This document shows positions 36,560-48,105 of a stretch of DNA of 64,000 bases, piece after piece. Location of the stretch: NCBI GenBank assembly GCA_963930775.1, contig OZ005702.1, forward strand, positions 6,882,001-6,946,000. The letters run 5' to 3'. This stretch comes from Cliona cf. orientalis (taxonomy: Eukaryota; Porifera; Demospongiae; Clionaida; Clionaidae). The translations under genes and the position numbers were made by a program. The number at the start of each line of letters is the position of its first letter. Positions within the stretch are counted from its first letter, which is position 1. The notes under the pieces were generated by a model. It had not been told where the DNA came from. It did no database searches and saw only the letters and a program-made list of their open reading frames with translations.

Positions 36560-36717
36560 GACTCCACTCCACGTTGAAGAAACGTTGGGCAGAGATGTAA
36601 TTCCGTGGGTATGGGGTTAATCAGTGAATGGGCGGGGTCAACTCCTCGTTCCCGGGGATCCCAGCCCCCAATCCCCAGACCCCATCCTATTATCGACATC
36701 CGGTGAGAATTAATTTA
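36560..36717. promoter_or_regulatory. Bidirectional promoter region, DDX46 / Delta-like copy 1
   Basis: Only 158 bp separate the two start codons. The region includes CCCCAATCCCCAGACCCCAT and, nearest copy 1, ACATCCGGTGAGAA. The ACATCCGGTG core is an ETS-class site read on the other strand (CACCGGATGT) and is kept about 10-25 bp before the ATG in every Delta-like copy. The same C-rich block precedes copy 5 (53,610-53,670), forming promoter class I. Confidence 0.6.
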
Positions 36718-39700
36718 ATGATGTCTCTTTCATCGTGTCTAGTTGTAGTCCTCTTCGCATTAAATTTAAGTGTAAGTAGATTCCAGTAACAAAAATATAA
36801 GTACCGGGTATATAGAGCTAGAAATCCCGGCAGCGATGATATAAAATTATTGTTGATGTGATGATACAGGTGTCCATCAGTGAGGCAAATTATGAGTTCA
36901 TTGTTCGTTTCTATGAGTTTCGTAACCCCCTTGGATTACAGTGTGGTGAATGTGGGAGTGGTGGACCTCCAGCCTGCTGTGATGATGTGCAACGAACAGA
37001 GAACTGTATCAATGAGGATGTCTCTGTTGGTCCACGCAGATGTGATACCAGGTTCAGGTTCTTGTTGAGACCATTCAGAGCATCAGTTGAGACAGCACCG
37101 ACTACTGGGTTTCCCTATTTCACTCCTTCAAATGTTGGCAACAGTGCCACTTTCAATGAAGGTTCTGGTGGATTTCTTGCTCTTTCTAACCCTTTCACTA
37201 TCACTAATACAAATGAATGGGCAGTAAGTAGCATAAGCAACCATATATATGCATGTAGCTACATCCCCTGGGTCAAATATCGGTATCTAGTTACCCCGCG
37301 CGCATGCGCAAGGGGTAAAGCAATCGGTTTGTATGTCTGTTGTTGTTGTAGTTGTTGTTGTCGTCGGCACGAAAATCGCCAGATCTCGAGTTCTAGGCGT
37401 CTGTGCGTGTTGTAAGCACAACCAATCGATAGATATCGGTGAAAAACTGGTTTGTACGCGCTTCGAATTGCTCAAAAAGGCTTACTAGTGCTACAAATCG
37501 TGCATTTTCTGTTCTGTATGCCTGTGGTTTGTCGACCACACCCACTCTTTTAGTATGCTGATGCAACTGCGCATGCTCAAGCTCAGTGTTGAAAAGGGTC
37601 GTCAAGTCATAAAACAGCTTTGCCCAAGTTGCAATATTGCAGAGTATTGCAAAGCGCGCGGGGTATGTGCTCTACAGAGCTCTAGTTTACAACGTATTTT
37701 ACGGGATTTTTCGAACATCACTGAAGCATTTACGGACCTGAAACCACACACTAAGCTAGGAAAGTAAACAGGAAGAAAGGATGATGTTACTAGCAAGAAG
37801 GCAAATTTCATCGAAATTGCATGGATCATGAAGTACCTGGGGTTTAGAGGGAGAAACAGCTTATGGTGGCTTTACCGTGTCCTAGCAAGAGCTAGCTCCT
37901 ATCTTAGTCGGTCCTAAGGTGGAGCCTGATGCCTAAAACACATCTAGTCCTTCATGATTTTATCACTGATACTGACGATTGAAACAGCTCTAGTATAGCT
38001 ATATCGATTTTACTTGTATACATAGTATCAACACATTCACGGCTGCTGTTCAAAGGCAAAGCAAGCGATCGATATGAGAAGACAGATATTATAATAGTGA
38101 TCCGAGAGGACATTCTGAGGTAGCTGGGGATATTTTTCTATAATTTTATGGCCAGTAAGGCAGCAGTAAAAAGCTCGAGAAGGCCCAGGTGCCGATAAAT
38201 GGTGCATTCACCATTGCGGAAAAGAATAGGCATGCCAATAATATGTACCGGTTGATGATGAATGGTATTATGATGTCTGCGCATTAGCGCTCATAGCTCA
38301 GTGATTAACAGGGGTCAACAAATACCTCCCACTCTGGATTCTAGCCAGGGTTCTATCTATAGGGGGTGCAGAGGGAACCTTCCCCCCAAGCACTCAGCTT
38401 CTCCCCCAAAAGAAGAGTAGCAAGAGAAAAAGAGAGAGAGGAGATAGGGAACGTATACTATTTGGGGGCTATGATAGCACATGTAAAATTTTAATAGCAT
38501 TCCTCTAAATTAATATCAAAGAGTGTACTATGTTACACCTATAAAACCCACAAATACCTATTAATGGCTAGCTAATGAATGCCTACTTCATGAGCTTTCT
38601 TTCGGTGCAAGAACCATGTTCATATCATTCCCGGTAGGAGTTACAAATCGGGAAAAATTGTATGCCGATAAATGGCAGCTTAAGCTAAGTGCAGAGTATC
38701 TATTGTGTGATAGTGATATGTATCTTATTTTTCCTGACATGTGCATGCAGGGAAGGATACAATTCTTCATTGATGCCTTGGATAGAGCTAATCAGGGTGA
38801 AACGGAAGTCTTCATCAATCGTTTCCCCATCGATCTTGAGCTTGAACTTGGAGCAGCTTTCACTGAGAGAATAACGTACACTGGTATCCATAACATATCC
38901 GGTCTAGGATTTGACATGAGCTTCAGAGTGCAGTGCTCTGAGAACTACTACGGTCCAAACTGTACCACATTTTGTGAATCAGTACAGAATTTGTATACAT
39001 GTGACAGTGAAGGAAGTAGAATCTGCTTGCAAAGTGGTCGGGATCCAGCCACAGACTGTGCTACATGCATTACTGAAATGGACCCTGAAACTAACTGCAC
39101 TACCTGCTTATCTTCCTTCTATGATCCTCACACCAACTGCACTCAATGTCTGACTGGTCGAGATGTGAGCACTAACTGTACGGAATGTCTAGTACCTGGC
39201 TATGATCCTTCAACTGACTGCACGGAATGTCTTCCTAACATTCAGTGTCAATCAATACAAACTACTACCACCATTTCAAGTACGTAAATACACACGCTAC
39301 ATGTACATTATGAGTGCAATAATATAATTCATAAAGTTCACTAGTTAAACAGTATGGAGTTTAAGCACCTGTGACAGCTGTTTAAATAATAGGGAGGCAC
39401 CGCGGACAAGGGATCTAATTAAAAGTGTTTATATCCTGTGCCCTGAGCTGTGACACTCAAGCGTAGTGATGGTGTTAGTAGCTAGGGGGACAGAGGGATG
39501 CTGAATACAGTAGATCCCATTGCATTGGCTGAGCTAAGTTTTATAACTGTTGCTATAGTAGTACAGAGTTCTCACAATACCATGGATCCTATTGGCCGTT
39601 AACAAAGTAAACCTACAAGTAGCTAGCTAGCTGACTAAGCTATAGCTACTTAGTTACTTCCTATTGACCAATCAGCCACTATAGACAAAAATATGGATTT

Positions 39701-40225
39701 CATGGCAAAATTTTCTACACATTTCATTTATTTTACAAAAAATCTGCCCTATATATTCTCAGTCAAATGTGTGGGAAAGCTCATGTTTTGGTAAGCATGA
39801 CATAAGGAAATCTTAATTGTGCAGATTACATGCAGGAAAGTGGTAAAACTTCTAAATAAGAACATTCTCTAACTTAGTAATTCTGATTGTTATAGGTTTT
39901 TGATATAATTATATCCTTTATAGTAACACCAGCTATTCTCGGAGGTGTTCTTGGACTTTCAATGATGTTGAACATCTTCTTAATCATCGTTGTGGTGGTT
40001 TTGATCATTAAAAACAGAGCAACCTCTCCCTCACTACCCGGCGTTCCATCCTCCAGTGCTGAGAATGAAGGAGGAGGGACTCGAGGAACACTGGACATTG
40101 AGATGAAGCCCAACTCACCGTATGGTCTCATCAGTGGCAGTGAGAGCATTGTGACCAAACCAAATGAGGTGTATGGAGTATCAGTGCCAAGTCAGCTCGT
40201 GACCTATGACTACGTAAATCCCTAG
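36718..40225 (+). CDS. Delta-like Notch ligand, copy 1 (intact)
   Basis: Exons 36718-36771, 36870-37223, 38751-39279, 39924-40225; all GT-AG, phases 0, 0, 1; 412 aa. Exon 1 is a signal peptide (MMSLSSCLVVVLF, ends S). Exon 2 and the start of exon 3 match the MNNL (C2-like) domain of Notch ligands: FRNPLGLQC, CGSGGPPACC, SNPFTI, FFIDALD. Residues about 190-239 are a DSL domain with the six-Cys pattern (VQCSENYYGPNC, FC, YTC, IC, C). No EGF repeats follow; instead five 13-14-residue units of the form NCTxCLxxxxDPxT cover 239-302. A hydrophobic segment GGVLGLSMMLNIFLIIVVVV (about 318-337) is followed by KNR and a tail ending EVYGVSVPS...YVNP with several conserved Tyr. A type I membrane ligand for Notch is the likely role; receptor binding is inferred. 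Confidence 0.88.
37260..37870. other. Unidentified inserted sequence in copy 1 intron 2
   Basis: This 0.6-kb stretch is richer in C and G and in CpG than its surroundings (CCCCGCGCGCATGCGCAAGG near 37,294; GTTGTTGTTGT runs near 37,341) and has no counterpart in the introns of copies 3, 4 and 7, which are very short. It is probably a transposable element or its remnant. No convincing terminal repeats or coding frame were found. The rest of intron 2 (37,870-38,740) also lacks recognisable genes. Confidence 0.35.
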
Positions 40226-41113
40226 CATCCTGAAGGCTAAGAAGGTTTATACTATGAGGATTTTGCTGTGCTAATGTAACAACTTCACTGCAACAATGTT
40301 CAGCTGATATAATATTATTATTCATTTTGTTAGCATCTGTCATAAACTGTGACAGCCCCTCTAACTCTAGATATTATCAGCAATACAGTGCGTGATGTCA
40401 AGCACATGCACAGCTAGCGCTATTATATAGAGCTAGCTACACACACGTGAATATCAAATAAAAAAGAAACTTAAAGCACATTTTCAATTTTGAGAAAATC
40501 AACAGAAAGGATATTTCTGTTTATTACCTCAATATCCATCTACAAATTGTTGTGAGTATATATTATATTATACTTGTACCAGAGTAGCTATTACTAAAAA
40601 CATAGAGTAAATCCACTACACTTAGAGTAGCTACATTGCATGCCCCTTGATGCATGGTACATAATAATATGTTTGAAGTTACATACTACAAACTACTAAT
40701 ATAATGTATAGTTGTGAGTGTACTTGAAGCAGACCAGTGTAGCTTTACTGAGCCATAAACACAGAGCTCGAGGCATACAGCAACTGTAGCAGTACATTGC
40801 ATGCTACATACATACTACATGTACAAATAAAACAATCCCAAACATGTACAGTCCCTTTTCTCACAGCTTGTCAAATAATATAATCATGCCAGGTATAATC
40901 ATGCCAGGTATATTATGCCTTTTACTTGTCTATGATGCATTCACTTAGTCTGTCATGCTATCAACAAGCATACAGAAATTAGTTTATTTGTGATTGATAC
41001 ATAACAGTTTATTGAACATCCTAAAGTAACTTAAACATCACACTGGATACGGTAAAGGTCATAAATTAAGGGCATAATAGGATTTCTCAAAGGGGGCGGG
41101 TGCATGATACTGG
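40226..41113. other. Intergenic
   Basis: AT-rich 3' flank of copy 1 (AATAAA near 40,458). Short direct repeats such as TAATCATGCCAGGTAT occur twice near 40,882-40,912. No gene is seen. Confidence 0.5.
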
Positions 41114-42599
41114 GGTGATGTACCATATAATCCATCACGAAATATTCTTTTAAATAGAAATACTATTCCATAAATATACGGTCTATAATAACAAATATTG
41201 CTCGACAAAAATAGTAAAAATTAATTTTGTAAAATTTGTGCTTCTCCAATAAACTTTCAAGTCTTGAGTATTCCTGGTTCTCCAGTTCTCCACGTACTCC
41301 ACGTTTCTCTATGTTCCCTAGCACAATCCTTTTGCCGAATTTTCCAGTCTAGTATATTCCTTGTTCTCTAGTTCTCTATGTGCTCTACGTTTTCCACTGT
41401 TCTCCAGTACAACTTCACAAATGCAACCCAACTAATTAGTATTTTACGTTCTTTAGTTCTCCATGTGCTTCATGTTCTCCACTGTTCTCCAGCCAAAATT
41501 TCAAATGCAATCAAACTAGCTAGTATTCCATGTTCTCCTGTTCTCCATGTGCTCTATGTTCTCCACTGTTCTCCAGTGTTAACCTTAAATGCAATCCAAC
41601 TAGCTAGTATTCCATGTTCTCCTGTTCTCCATGTGCTCTATGTTCTCCACTGTTCCAACTATAGCTAGTACTCCATATTCTTCAGTTCTCTTGGTTCTCC
41701 AGCACTACGTAGCTTCAAATGCAACCCAACTAGCTATAGCTAGTTCTCCGGTTCTCTATGCTCCCCACTGTTCTCCAGTATTGACCTCAAATGCAACCCA
41801 AGTAGCAGTTCTCTATAATTCTCCAGTACAAACTTCAAATGCAACCCAAAGTATATAGCTAGTTAGTACTGGAGAACAGTGCAGAACATAGAGCACATAG
41901 AGAATTGGAGAATATGGAATGCTAGCTAGTTGGATTGCATCAGTTGTATGAGGTTAACGCTGGAGAACAGTGGAGAACATAGAGCACATGGAGAACAGGA
42001 GAACATGGAATACTAGCTAGTTGGATTGCATTTGAGGTTCACGCTGGAGAACAGTGGAGAACATAGAGCACATGGAGAACAGGAGAACATGGAATACTAG
42101 CTAGTTGGATTGCATTTGAGGTTAACGCTGAAGAACAGTGGAGAACATAGAGCACATGGAGAACAGGAGAATATGGAATACTAGCTAGTTGGATTGCATT
42201 TGAAATTTTCGCTGGAGAACAGTGGAGAACATGAAGCACATGGAGAACTGGAGAACGTGAAATACTAACTAGTTGGGTTGCATTTGTGAAGTTGTACTGG
42301 AGAACAGTGGAAAACGTAGAGCACATAGAGAACTAGAGAACAAGGAATATACTAGTCTGGAAAATTCGGCAAAAGGATTGTGCTAGGGAACATAGAGAAA
42401 CGTGGAGTACGTTACGTGGAGAACTGGAGAACCAGGAATACTCAAGACTCTAAAGTTTATTGGAGAAGCACAAATTTTACAAAATTAATTTTTACTAAAC
42501 AAATCTAATAATTGTTGAGCAATATTTGTTATTATAGACCGTATATTTATGGAACAATATTTTTAGAATATTTCGTGATGGATTATATGGTACATCACC
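41114..42599. repeat. 1.49-kb imperfect palindrome with internal tandem repeats
   Basis: The left end GGTGATGTACCATATAATCC is mirrored by the right end, which reads GGATTATATGGTACATCACC. Matching continues inward through AAATATACGGTCTATAATAA / TTATTATAGACCGTATATTT and the AATTAATTTTGTAAAATTTG blocks to a centre near 41,855, where GTACTGGAG follows CTCCAGTAC. Each arm is about 740 bp. The inner half of each arm is made of about 85-100-bp tandem units rich in GTTCTCC (or GGAGAAC), including TAGCTAGTATTCCATGTTCTC. Short open frames here are only translations of these repeats. A transcript through it could fold into a very long double-stranded hairpin. Confidence 0.88.
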
Positions 42600-42646
42600 G
42601 TCCTGATACTGAGCCTATAGCCATTTAACTTCCAGTGTTATGATTG

Positions 42647-42922
42647 ATGATGTCTCTTCCATCGTGTCTATCCCTCGATCCTCCTCCTCATAACATTAAT
42701 TTTAGTATAAGTAGATCTATAGCTATATTATATTTATAGAGATCGATATCATAGTATAGAGGGTCACTCAAGGAACAGTAGACATCAGAGATGAAGCCAA
42801 ACTCACTCTATGCTCTGACCAGTGGCAGTGAGAGCATTGTGATCAAACTAATGCAAATGGGGTGTATGGAGTGTCAGCTAGTTCCTGCTGAACCAAATCA
42901 ATACGAATATGCGATCCCATAG
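42647..42922 (+). pseudogene. Delta-like copy 2 relic
   Basis: Begins with the array's exon 1 phrase ATGATGTCTCTTCCATCGTG and then, after only about 80 bp, jumps to the end of exon 4 (GATGAAGCCAAACTCACTC, AGTGGCAGTGAGAGCATTGT, ending CGATCCCATAG). All of MNNL, DSL, Cys repeats and the transmembrane segment are missing. It starts 47 bp from the palindrome. Confidence 0.8.
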
Positions 42923-43250
42923 TAGCATAGGAAGATTCAAATGTTTAACTAGCTATTAAAAGTTACAATCATCAGAGTTAATTAATGTTGATTAATATTA
43001 AAATTTTTATGACAGCCACTATTATTATTAGTAGCTGTATCTATTATAGCTTAGCCTAACATAATAAAATTTAATATTATTATATAGCTATCCTAGATCT
43101 GTTCACAAATGCTAAGAGCAGAGCTAGCATTAAAAGAATTATTTTGTAGTGCGACAATTTCCTTAGCAATTTCGCTAAGTTACCATTTTTTGACCTGATA
43201 CAGAAACAATCCTCATCAGAATAATTATCAGCTATGATGACAATAAATTC

Positions 43251-43806
43251 AGGGCCGTAGCTAGAAATTTTTCATAGGGGGGGGGAGCAGGATACTAGGC
43301 CAGCTTGCCAATCTGGGGTGGGTGCATGCAGGATATATATATGTACCTCCTCCCACCGAAGGTGGAAGCCCTATAGGCATGCATTTTTTTATAGCTTTGC
43401 ATCAATTGTAGCTAGCTATTTAAGTTAATTTCTGAATCAGACCTGGCCGCTGTTTGCCAGTGGATAAACACTAGTGAATGCTCAGGAATGGATCCTTCAT
43501 CGGTCCAGTGTAGCTAGTGCTGATAATCAAAAATTACACTGAATTACTCACCTACATGTAGTAGGATTTCTGTAGAGTGGTCATGCAGTAGGCTCTGCTA
43601 ATTTGTGCCATGATGATGGAGGCTATAGCAGGCTAGATAGCTATAGCTACATGTGGCTGTGTTTCAAATAATATACACACTACAATACGTAATTTATTTT
43701 TGTGAGTTATGAATACTATTAAACTTGATCGCCCCTGCAATAATTCTCGTGGCCTGGGGTGGCAACTGCCCCCCCCCCCCGCCCCCCTGCTAGCTACGAG
43801 CCCGAA
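43251..43806. mobile_element. Probable hAT-like MITE of about 555 bp
   Basis: The left end CAGGGCCGTAGCTAG mirrors the right end CTAGCTACGAGCCCG with two or three mismatches; ends beginning CAGGG are common in hAT elements. The inside contains G-runs near the left end and C-runs near the right end that may also pair. No coding frame is seen. Confidence 0.5.
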
Positions 43807-44767
43807 GTTATTTGTGCACTTTAATAGCTAACTATAGCAGTTAATTATTTGTATAGCTAGGGTCTACCCGGGACGGTTGGACAGTCTGCAGTACAGTAAC
43901 TTACCTGTATCCAGGCCATCCCATGCGTTGTTAGTGCGCATGCGCAATTGGCCCACTCACATTTTATGAGTAAAAACGGTACAGGGTCGTTAATCGCTCG
44001 TTCACCATTCCACTATTCTAGACTCCCGCCACCCTGCTGTGAACTTTCGGTTGTATCTTTAATTAACATCCGGTGTGAGAACTTAATGATGTCTTTTTCA
44101 TCGTGTCTAGTCCTCGTCCTCTTCGCATTCAATTTTAGTGTAAGTAGATTCCAGTAAGAAATTCAAGTAGCTAGAAATCTGATATTGTTGAAGTTTGATA
44201 TTGATACAGGTGTCCATCAGTGAGGCAAATTATGAGTTCACTATTCGTTTCTATGAGTTTCGCAACCCCCTTGGACTACAGTGTGGTGAATGTGGGAGTG
44301 GTGGACCTCCAGCCTGCTGTGATGATGTGCAACGAACACAGAACTGTATCAATGAGGATCAGAGTGTTGGTCCACGCAGATGTGATACCAGATTTAGGTT
44401 CTTGTTGAGACAATTCAGAGCATCAGTGGAGACAGCACCAACTACAGGGTTCCGCCTTTTCACTCCTTTAACTGGTGGCAACAGGGTGACATTCAATGAA
44501 GGCCCTGGTGGATTTCTTGCTATTTCTAACCCTTTTACTATCACTAATACAAGTGAATGGACAGTGAGTTTATTGTATATGATCACGATCTCTGGTTCAT
44601 AACATTGTTTTTCATGATGCATACATCCAGGGAGGAATACAGTTCTTTATTAATGCCTTAGACAGCGATGTACATAGTGGTGAGATTGAAGTCCTCATCG
44701 ATCGTTTCCCCATCGATCTTGAGCTTGAACTTGGAGCAGCTTTCACTGAGAGAACAACGTACACTAG

Positions 44768-44805
44768 TTCTCAGAGCACTGCACTCTGAAGCTCATGTCA
44801 AATCC
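44768..44805. other. 38-bp micro-inversion in exon 3 of copy 3
   Basis: The sequence TTCTCAGAGCACTGCACTCT and the following 18 bases are the exact reverse complement of the GGATTTGACATGAGCTTCAG... segment that occupies this place in copies 1, 4, 6 and 7. It is flanked left by TACACTAG and right by TACTACGGTCC in normal orientation. Confidence 0.92.
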
Positions 44806-45165
44806 TACTACGGTCCAAACTGTGGCACATTTTGTGCACCAATTGAAGATGTGTATACATGTGGCAGTGAAGGAAGTGCAATCTGTGTGCACGGTGGTCT
44901 GAATCCAGTCACAAATTGTACTGAATGTCTAGTACCTGGCTATGATCCCTCTACCTACTGCACAGTATGTCTTCCTAACACTCAGTGTCAACCAATACTG
45001 AGTAGTATCACCACTTCCAGTAAAATTAATATACACTCTATGTTAACAACAGTAATATTATGCGTGTATTATTTTTCATATCCAGCTCATACAAGACAAA
45101 CACTACAGAATTCAAACATCTATGACATTTATTTAGGTAAGGAGTTCAACTTATAAATCTATTTC

Positions 45166-45386
45166 CCAACTCGTTCAGAGGGGTAGGAGCAGGTGGGGGC
45201 AGGGGGGCATAGCCCCTCCACTTTTTGAGTCTGATACTAATTAGCTAATTTAGGAATTCATAATGGCTTATGTTATTGAAAGTGCAAGTTCAAAAGTTTT
45301 CATGATCAAATACCAATTTTTCCTTGTGTATTTTATAGCTACCATGCATTGTTGAGGTAAATTTTATTACTCTCTGAACGAGCCTA
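45166..45386. mobile_element. Possible small inverted-repeat element
   Basis: CTCGTTCAGAG near 45,169 is mirrored by CTCTGAACGAG near 45,373, bounding about 215 bp in the third intron of copy 3. A C/G-rich stretch up to 45,540 may be part of the same or a second element. Weak evidence; no coding frame. Confidence 0.35.
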
Positions 45387-45538
45387 ATCAAATTTTAGTC
45401 CCCAAAATGCCTCAGAAAGCATCTGGTAATACATAAAATCTCAAAATTTTCTGGGGAAGCATGCCCCCAGACCCCCCTAGGAGAGCTGCAAGCAGGGGCC
45501 TTCGGCACCAACCTAGCTATTCTTCATCGCCCCCCATT

Positions 45539-47365
45539 TTTTTTTTTTTTTTTTTTTTTGTCTATAATATTTCTGATGCCAATTATAGCAACAAGGTTAA
45601 CATGAATAGCTAAAAAGCTAATACAAAACATGTAACCTACTAAACTAATGACAATTATATTATCGTTACATTACAGCAGTGGTAAAATATTTGAAAGTGG
45701 CAAGAGATGACAAAGACTCATTATTTATTACAAGACTATTCCATAGTGATATTGAATGGGGATAAAATGAAAACTGGTATTGTGATGATTGTGCAAATAA
45801 AGTTTGTATCTGCGCTTGATTACTCCTTCGACAACTATATTGTAGAGCTCTGTGAGCGACTGGAGCATTCTCACAGTCCGCTAGTCGATATATGACTTTG
45901 TACAGGTGACACAGTTTGGCTGTCCTGCGACGGCTTGAGAGAGAAGATATCTGGCAGCGGTCCAGCAAATCACAATATGGTGCAGACCAGTCTTTGCAGC
46001 ACACTCGTAGGGCAAACTTTTGTGTTTTTTCAAGGAGATCAATATCTTTGACCAAGTGAGGGTCCCAGACCTGTGGGGCATACTCAAGATGTGGACGGAT
46101 GAACGATTTATAAAGTGTTAGCAACAACTCTGGGCTACAGTGGTGGAATCGTCTGTAGAAAAGGCCAATAAGCTTCCTGGTTTTACTGCAGATTCTAGCG
46201 ATGTGCTCATTCCAGGACAAGTCGGATGTCAATAAGACTCCCAAGTACTTGGCAGTATTGACCTGCTGCAGTGGGGTACCAGCTTGGGCAAAAAGAGGAG
46301 GGGGAGCAATAGAGCAGGTACGCTTGCGTGAAACCAGCATGAAGTGGCATTTATCTGCGTGTAGCTTCAAAAATCTCACTTCCTCCACCCAAGTAGCGAT
46401 GGCAGTAATGTCTGCTTGCAGAATGACGTAGTCAGCAGGTGAGCGGATGCTGCGGTAGAGAGCAATATCGTCAGCGTAAAGCGAGATAGAACTGGATGGT
46501 GAGATTTGATTCACTACATCGTTGATGTAGATAGTGAACAGCAAAGGCCCCAGAACTGAGCCCTGGGGGACTCCAGACACAACTTTTTTAACAGAAGAAA
46601 GCTCACCACCGATAGCAACAACCTGGGATCGATCGGATAGATAACTGTGGATCCACTGAAGAATGTGAGGGCATAGATTTAGACAGGATAGTTGATCAAT
46701 AAGATGGGTGTGTGGAACACTATCGAAAGCCTTTCGCAGGTCAAAAAAGATAGAGCAGATCTCATTGCCATCATCGAGTTCTTTCAACCACTCATGGGTT
46801 AATGAACAAAGGGCTGAAGTAGTCGAGCGACGAGGCATAAAACCCCATTGGAATTTTGAAATCGGATGCATATCATTTAGATGTTGAAACACGAGGGAGT
46901 GAATATGCTTTTCAAGGAGTTTACTTGCAATGGATAAAATGGAAATGGGCCGATAGTTGTTTGGGAGAGAAGAATCGGAGGACTTGAATATAGGTGTAAT
47001 TCTTGCACATTTCCAGTCTGAGGGAAACATGCCAGATGCAATGGAACAATTGAAGAGCTTAGTAAGACTAGGGGTGATCGATACAGCAGTTTGCTTGAGC
47101 ATAACAGCAGATATACCGTCAAGGCCGGTTGATTTGGTAGCATCCAAAGTGCATAGAAGATCATAGACTTCCTCCTCCGTGCAAAGTAATGAGACTGGGC
47201 AAGTTTCTGGATCAAGGGGTACAGGATCACTGAGGGGAGGGAACGAGTGATTAAAGCATTCAAAGAAGAAAGAATTAAGAAGTTCAGCCTTGGCATCATT
47301 TGAAGTGACTGGAGTGGTGCCATCCTGGAGAGCTGGTATAGTGGTATCCTGCTTGTTAATCCCAT
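45539..47365 (-). mobile_element. 5'-truncated non-LTR retrotransposon (CR1/jockey-like)
   Basis: On the minus strand a frame runs from about 47,350 to a stop at 45,666, with reverse transcriptase blocks: ATKSTGLDG, FFDLRKAFDSVPH, SGVPQGSVLGPLLFTIYINDV, the catalytic LYADDIALY, LHADKCHFM, KYLGVLL, then the C-terminal LEYAPQVWDPH region typical of the jockey/CR1 group. The endonuclease domain and 5' end are missing; the 3' end is a poly(A) tail (plus-strand T run at 45,539-45,559). It lies antisense in the last intron of Delta-like copy 3. The RT frame is open over about 560 codons, so the insertion looks fairly young, but the element is dead on arrival because of truncation. Confidence 0.9.
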
Positions 47366-47723
47366 TTGTTTATTGCTTCCTACCCCTCTGTCGTTGGTAT
47401 AATAATTATCTTTTACATAGTAGCACCAGCTATTCTCGGAGGTGTACTTGGATTGTCAGTGATATTAAACGTCTTCTTAATCATCGTTGTGGGGATTTTG
47501 ATCGTTAAAAACAGAACAACCTCTCCCTCACAGCCACTTTCACCCTCCAGTGCTGTGAATGAAGGAGGAGGGAATCAAGGAACACTGGACATTGAGATGA
47601 AGCCCAACTCACTGTATGCATGGTCTGACCAGTGGCAGTGAGAGCATTGTGACCAAACCAAATGAGGTGCATGGAGTATCAGTGCCAAGTCAGTCCGCAA
47701 CCTATAAATACGTAAATCCCCAG

Positions 47724-48105
47724 TCTCCAGGCTATAGTAAAAACTCTTGATCAATGAGGAGTTCATAAGACTAGCTACAATGTAACAACTTATAACAAGT
47801 ATACTGTTTAGCTATTATAGCTACGTTGGAAATTCTTTTTGTTTATGCACCTGTCAGAATGATGCCCCTCTGTCCCCAGTATGGGCATAACTAGGTGAGA
47901 GAGGACGAGATTGTTTGGGGAATTGACTTCTTTACCGCATGTGACGCCCTAGGGGTGGAGCTTTTAATTTCTTTGAGCTAAAGAAAACAATTTAGCTAGC
48001 TAGCTAATTGTCTTTCTATACTTGCAGGCCTTTACAGCAAAAAACATTGTCAAGTGGTTCATAATAATCTAGTGTGGGTTACCTCAATTTCACACACTAC
48101 CCTTC
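47724..48105. other. Intergenic, conserved 3' flank of copy 3
   Basis: Contains blocks repeated after copies 4, 5 and 6: TGATCAATGAGGAGTTCATA, ATGCCCCTCTGTC, and GTGACGCCCTAGGGGTGGAG (also near 51,039 and, changed, 62,019). Their retention probably reflects recent duplication. No gene. Confidence 0.6.

Larger units (their letters stand above)
44086..47723 (+). pseudogene. Delta-like copy 3 (broken)
   Basis: Exon 1 (44086-44139) and exon 2 (44210-44563) are intact and code for the signal peptide and the MNNL part. Exon 3 begins at 44631 (GGIQFFINALD) but an in-place 38-bp inversion at 44,768-44,805, with loss of about 21 bp, brings in a TGA and removes the start of the DSL domain. Downstream, the DSL end and two Cys units survive to about 45,019. 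The third intron is enlarged by a small element and a LINE. Exon 4 (from 47,421) codes for the transmembrane segment, but a 4-bp insertion near 47,617-47,622 (TATGCATGGTCTG against TATGGTCTG) shifts the tail and stops at TGA 47,639-47,641. A secreted MNNL-only product is possible; a functional ligand is unlikely. Confidence 0.85.

Noticed and set aside
38285..38360. tRNA or tRNA-derived SINE (TAGCTCAGTGATTA followed by AGGGTTCTA)
   Set aside because: Box-A-like and weak box-B-like matches only; no cloverleaf could be drawn, and no copies were seen elsewhere in the window.
41378..42326. Cys/Ser/His-rich short frames on both strands
   Set aside because: They are only translations of the tandem repeats in the palindrome arms.
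45900..46100. Alternative frames within the LINE as separate genes
   Set aside because: They lie inside the reverse transcriptase ORF in other frames.
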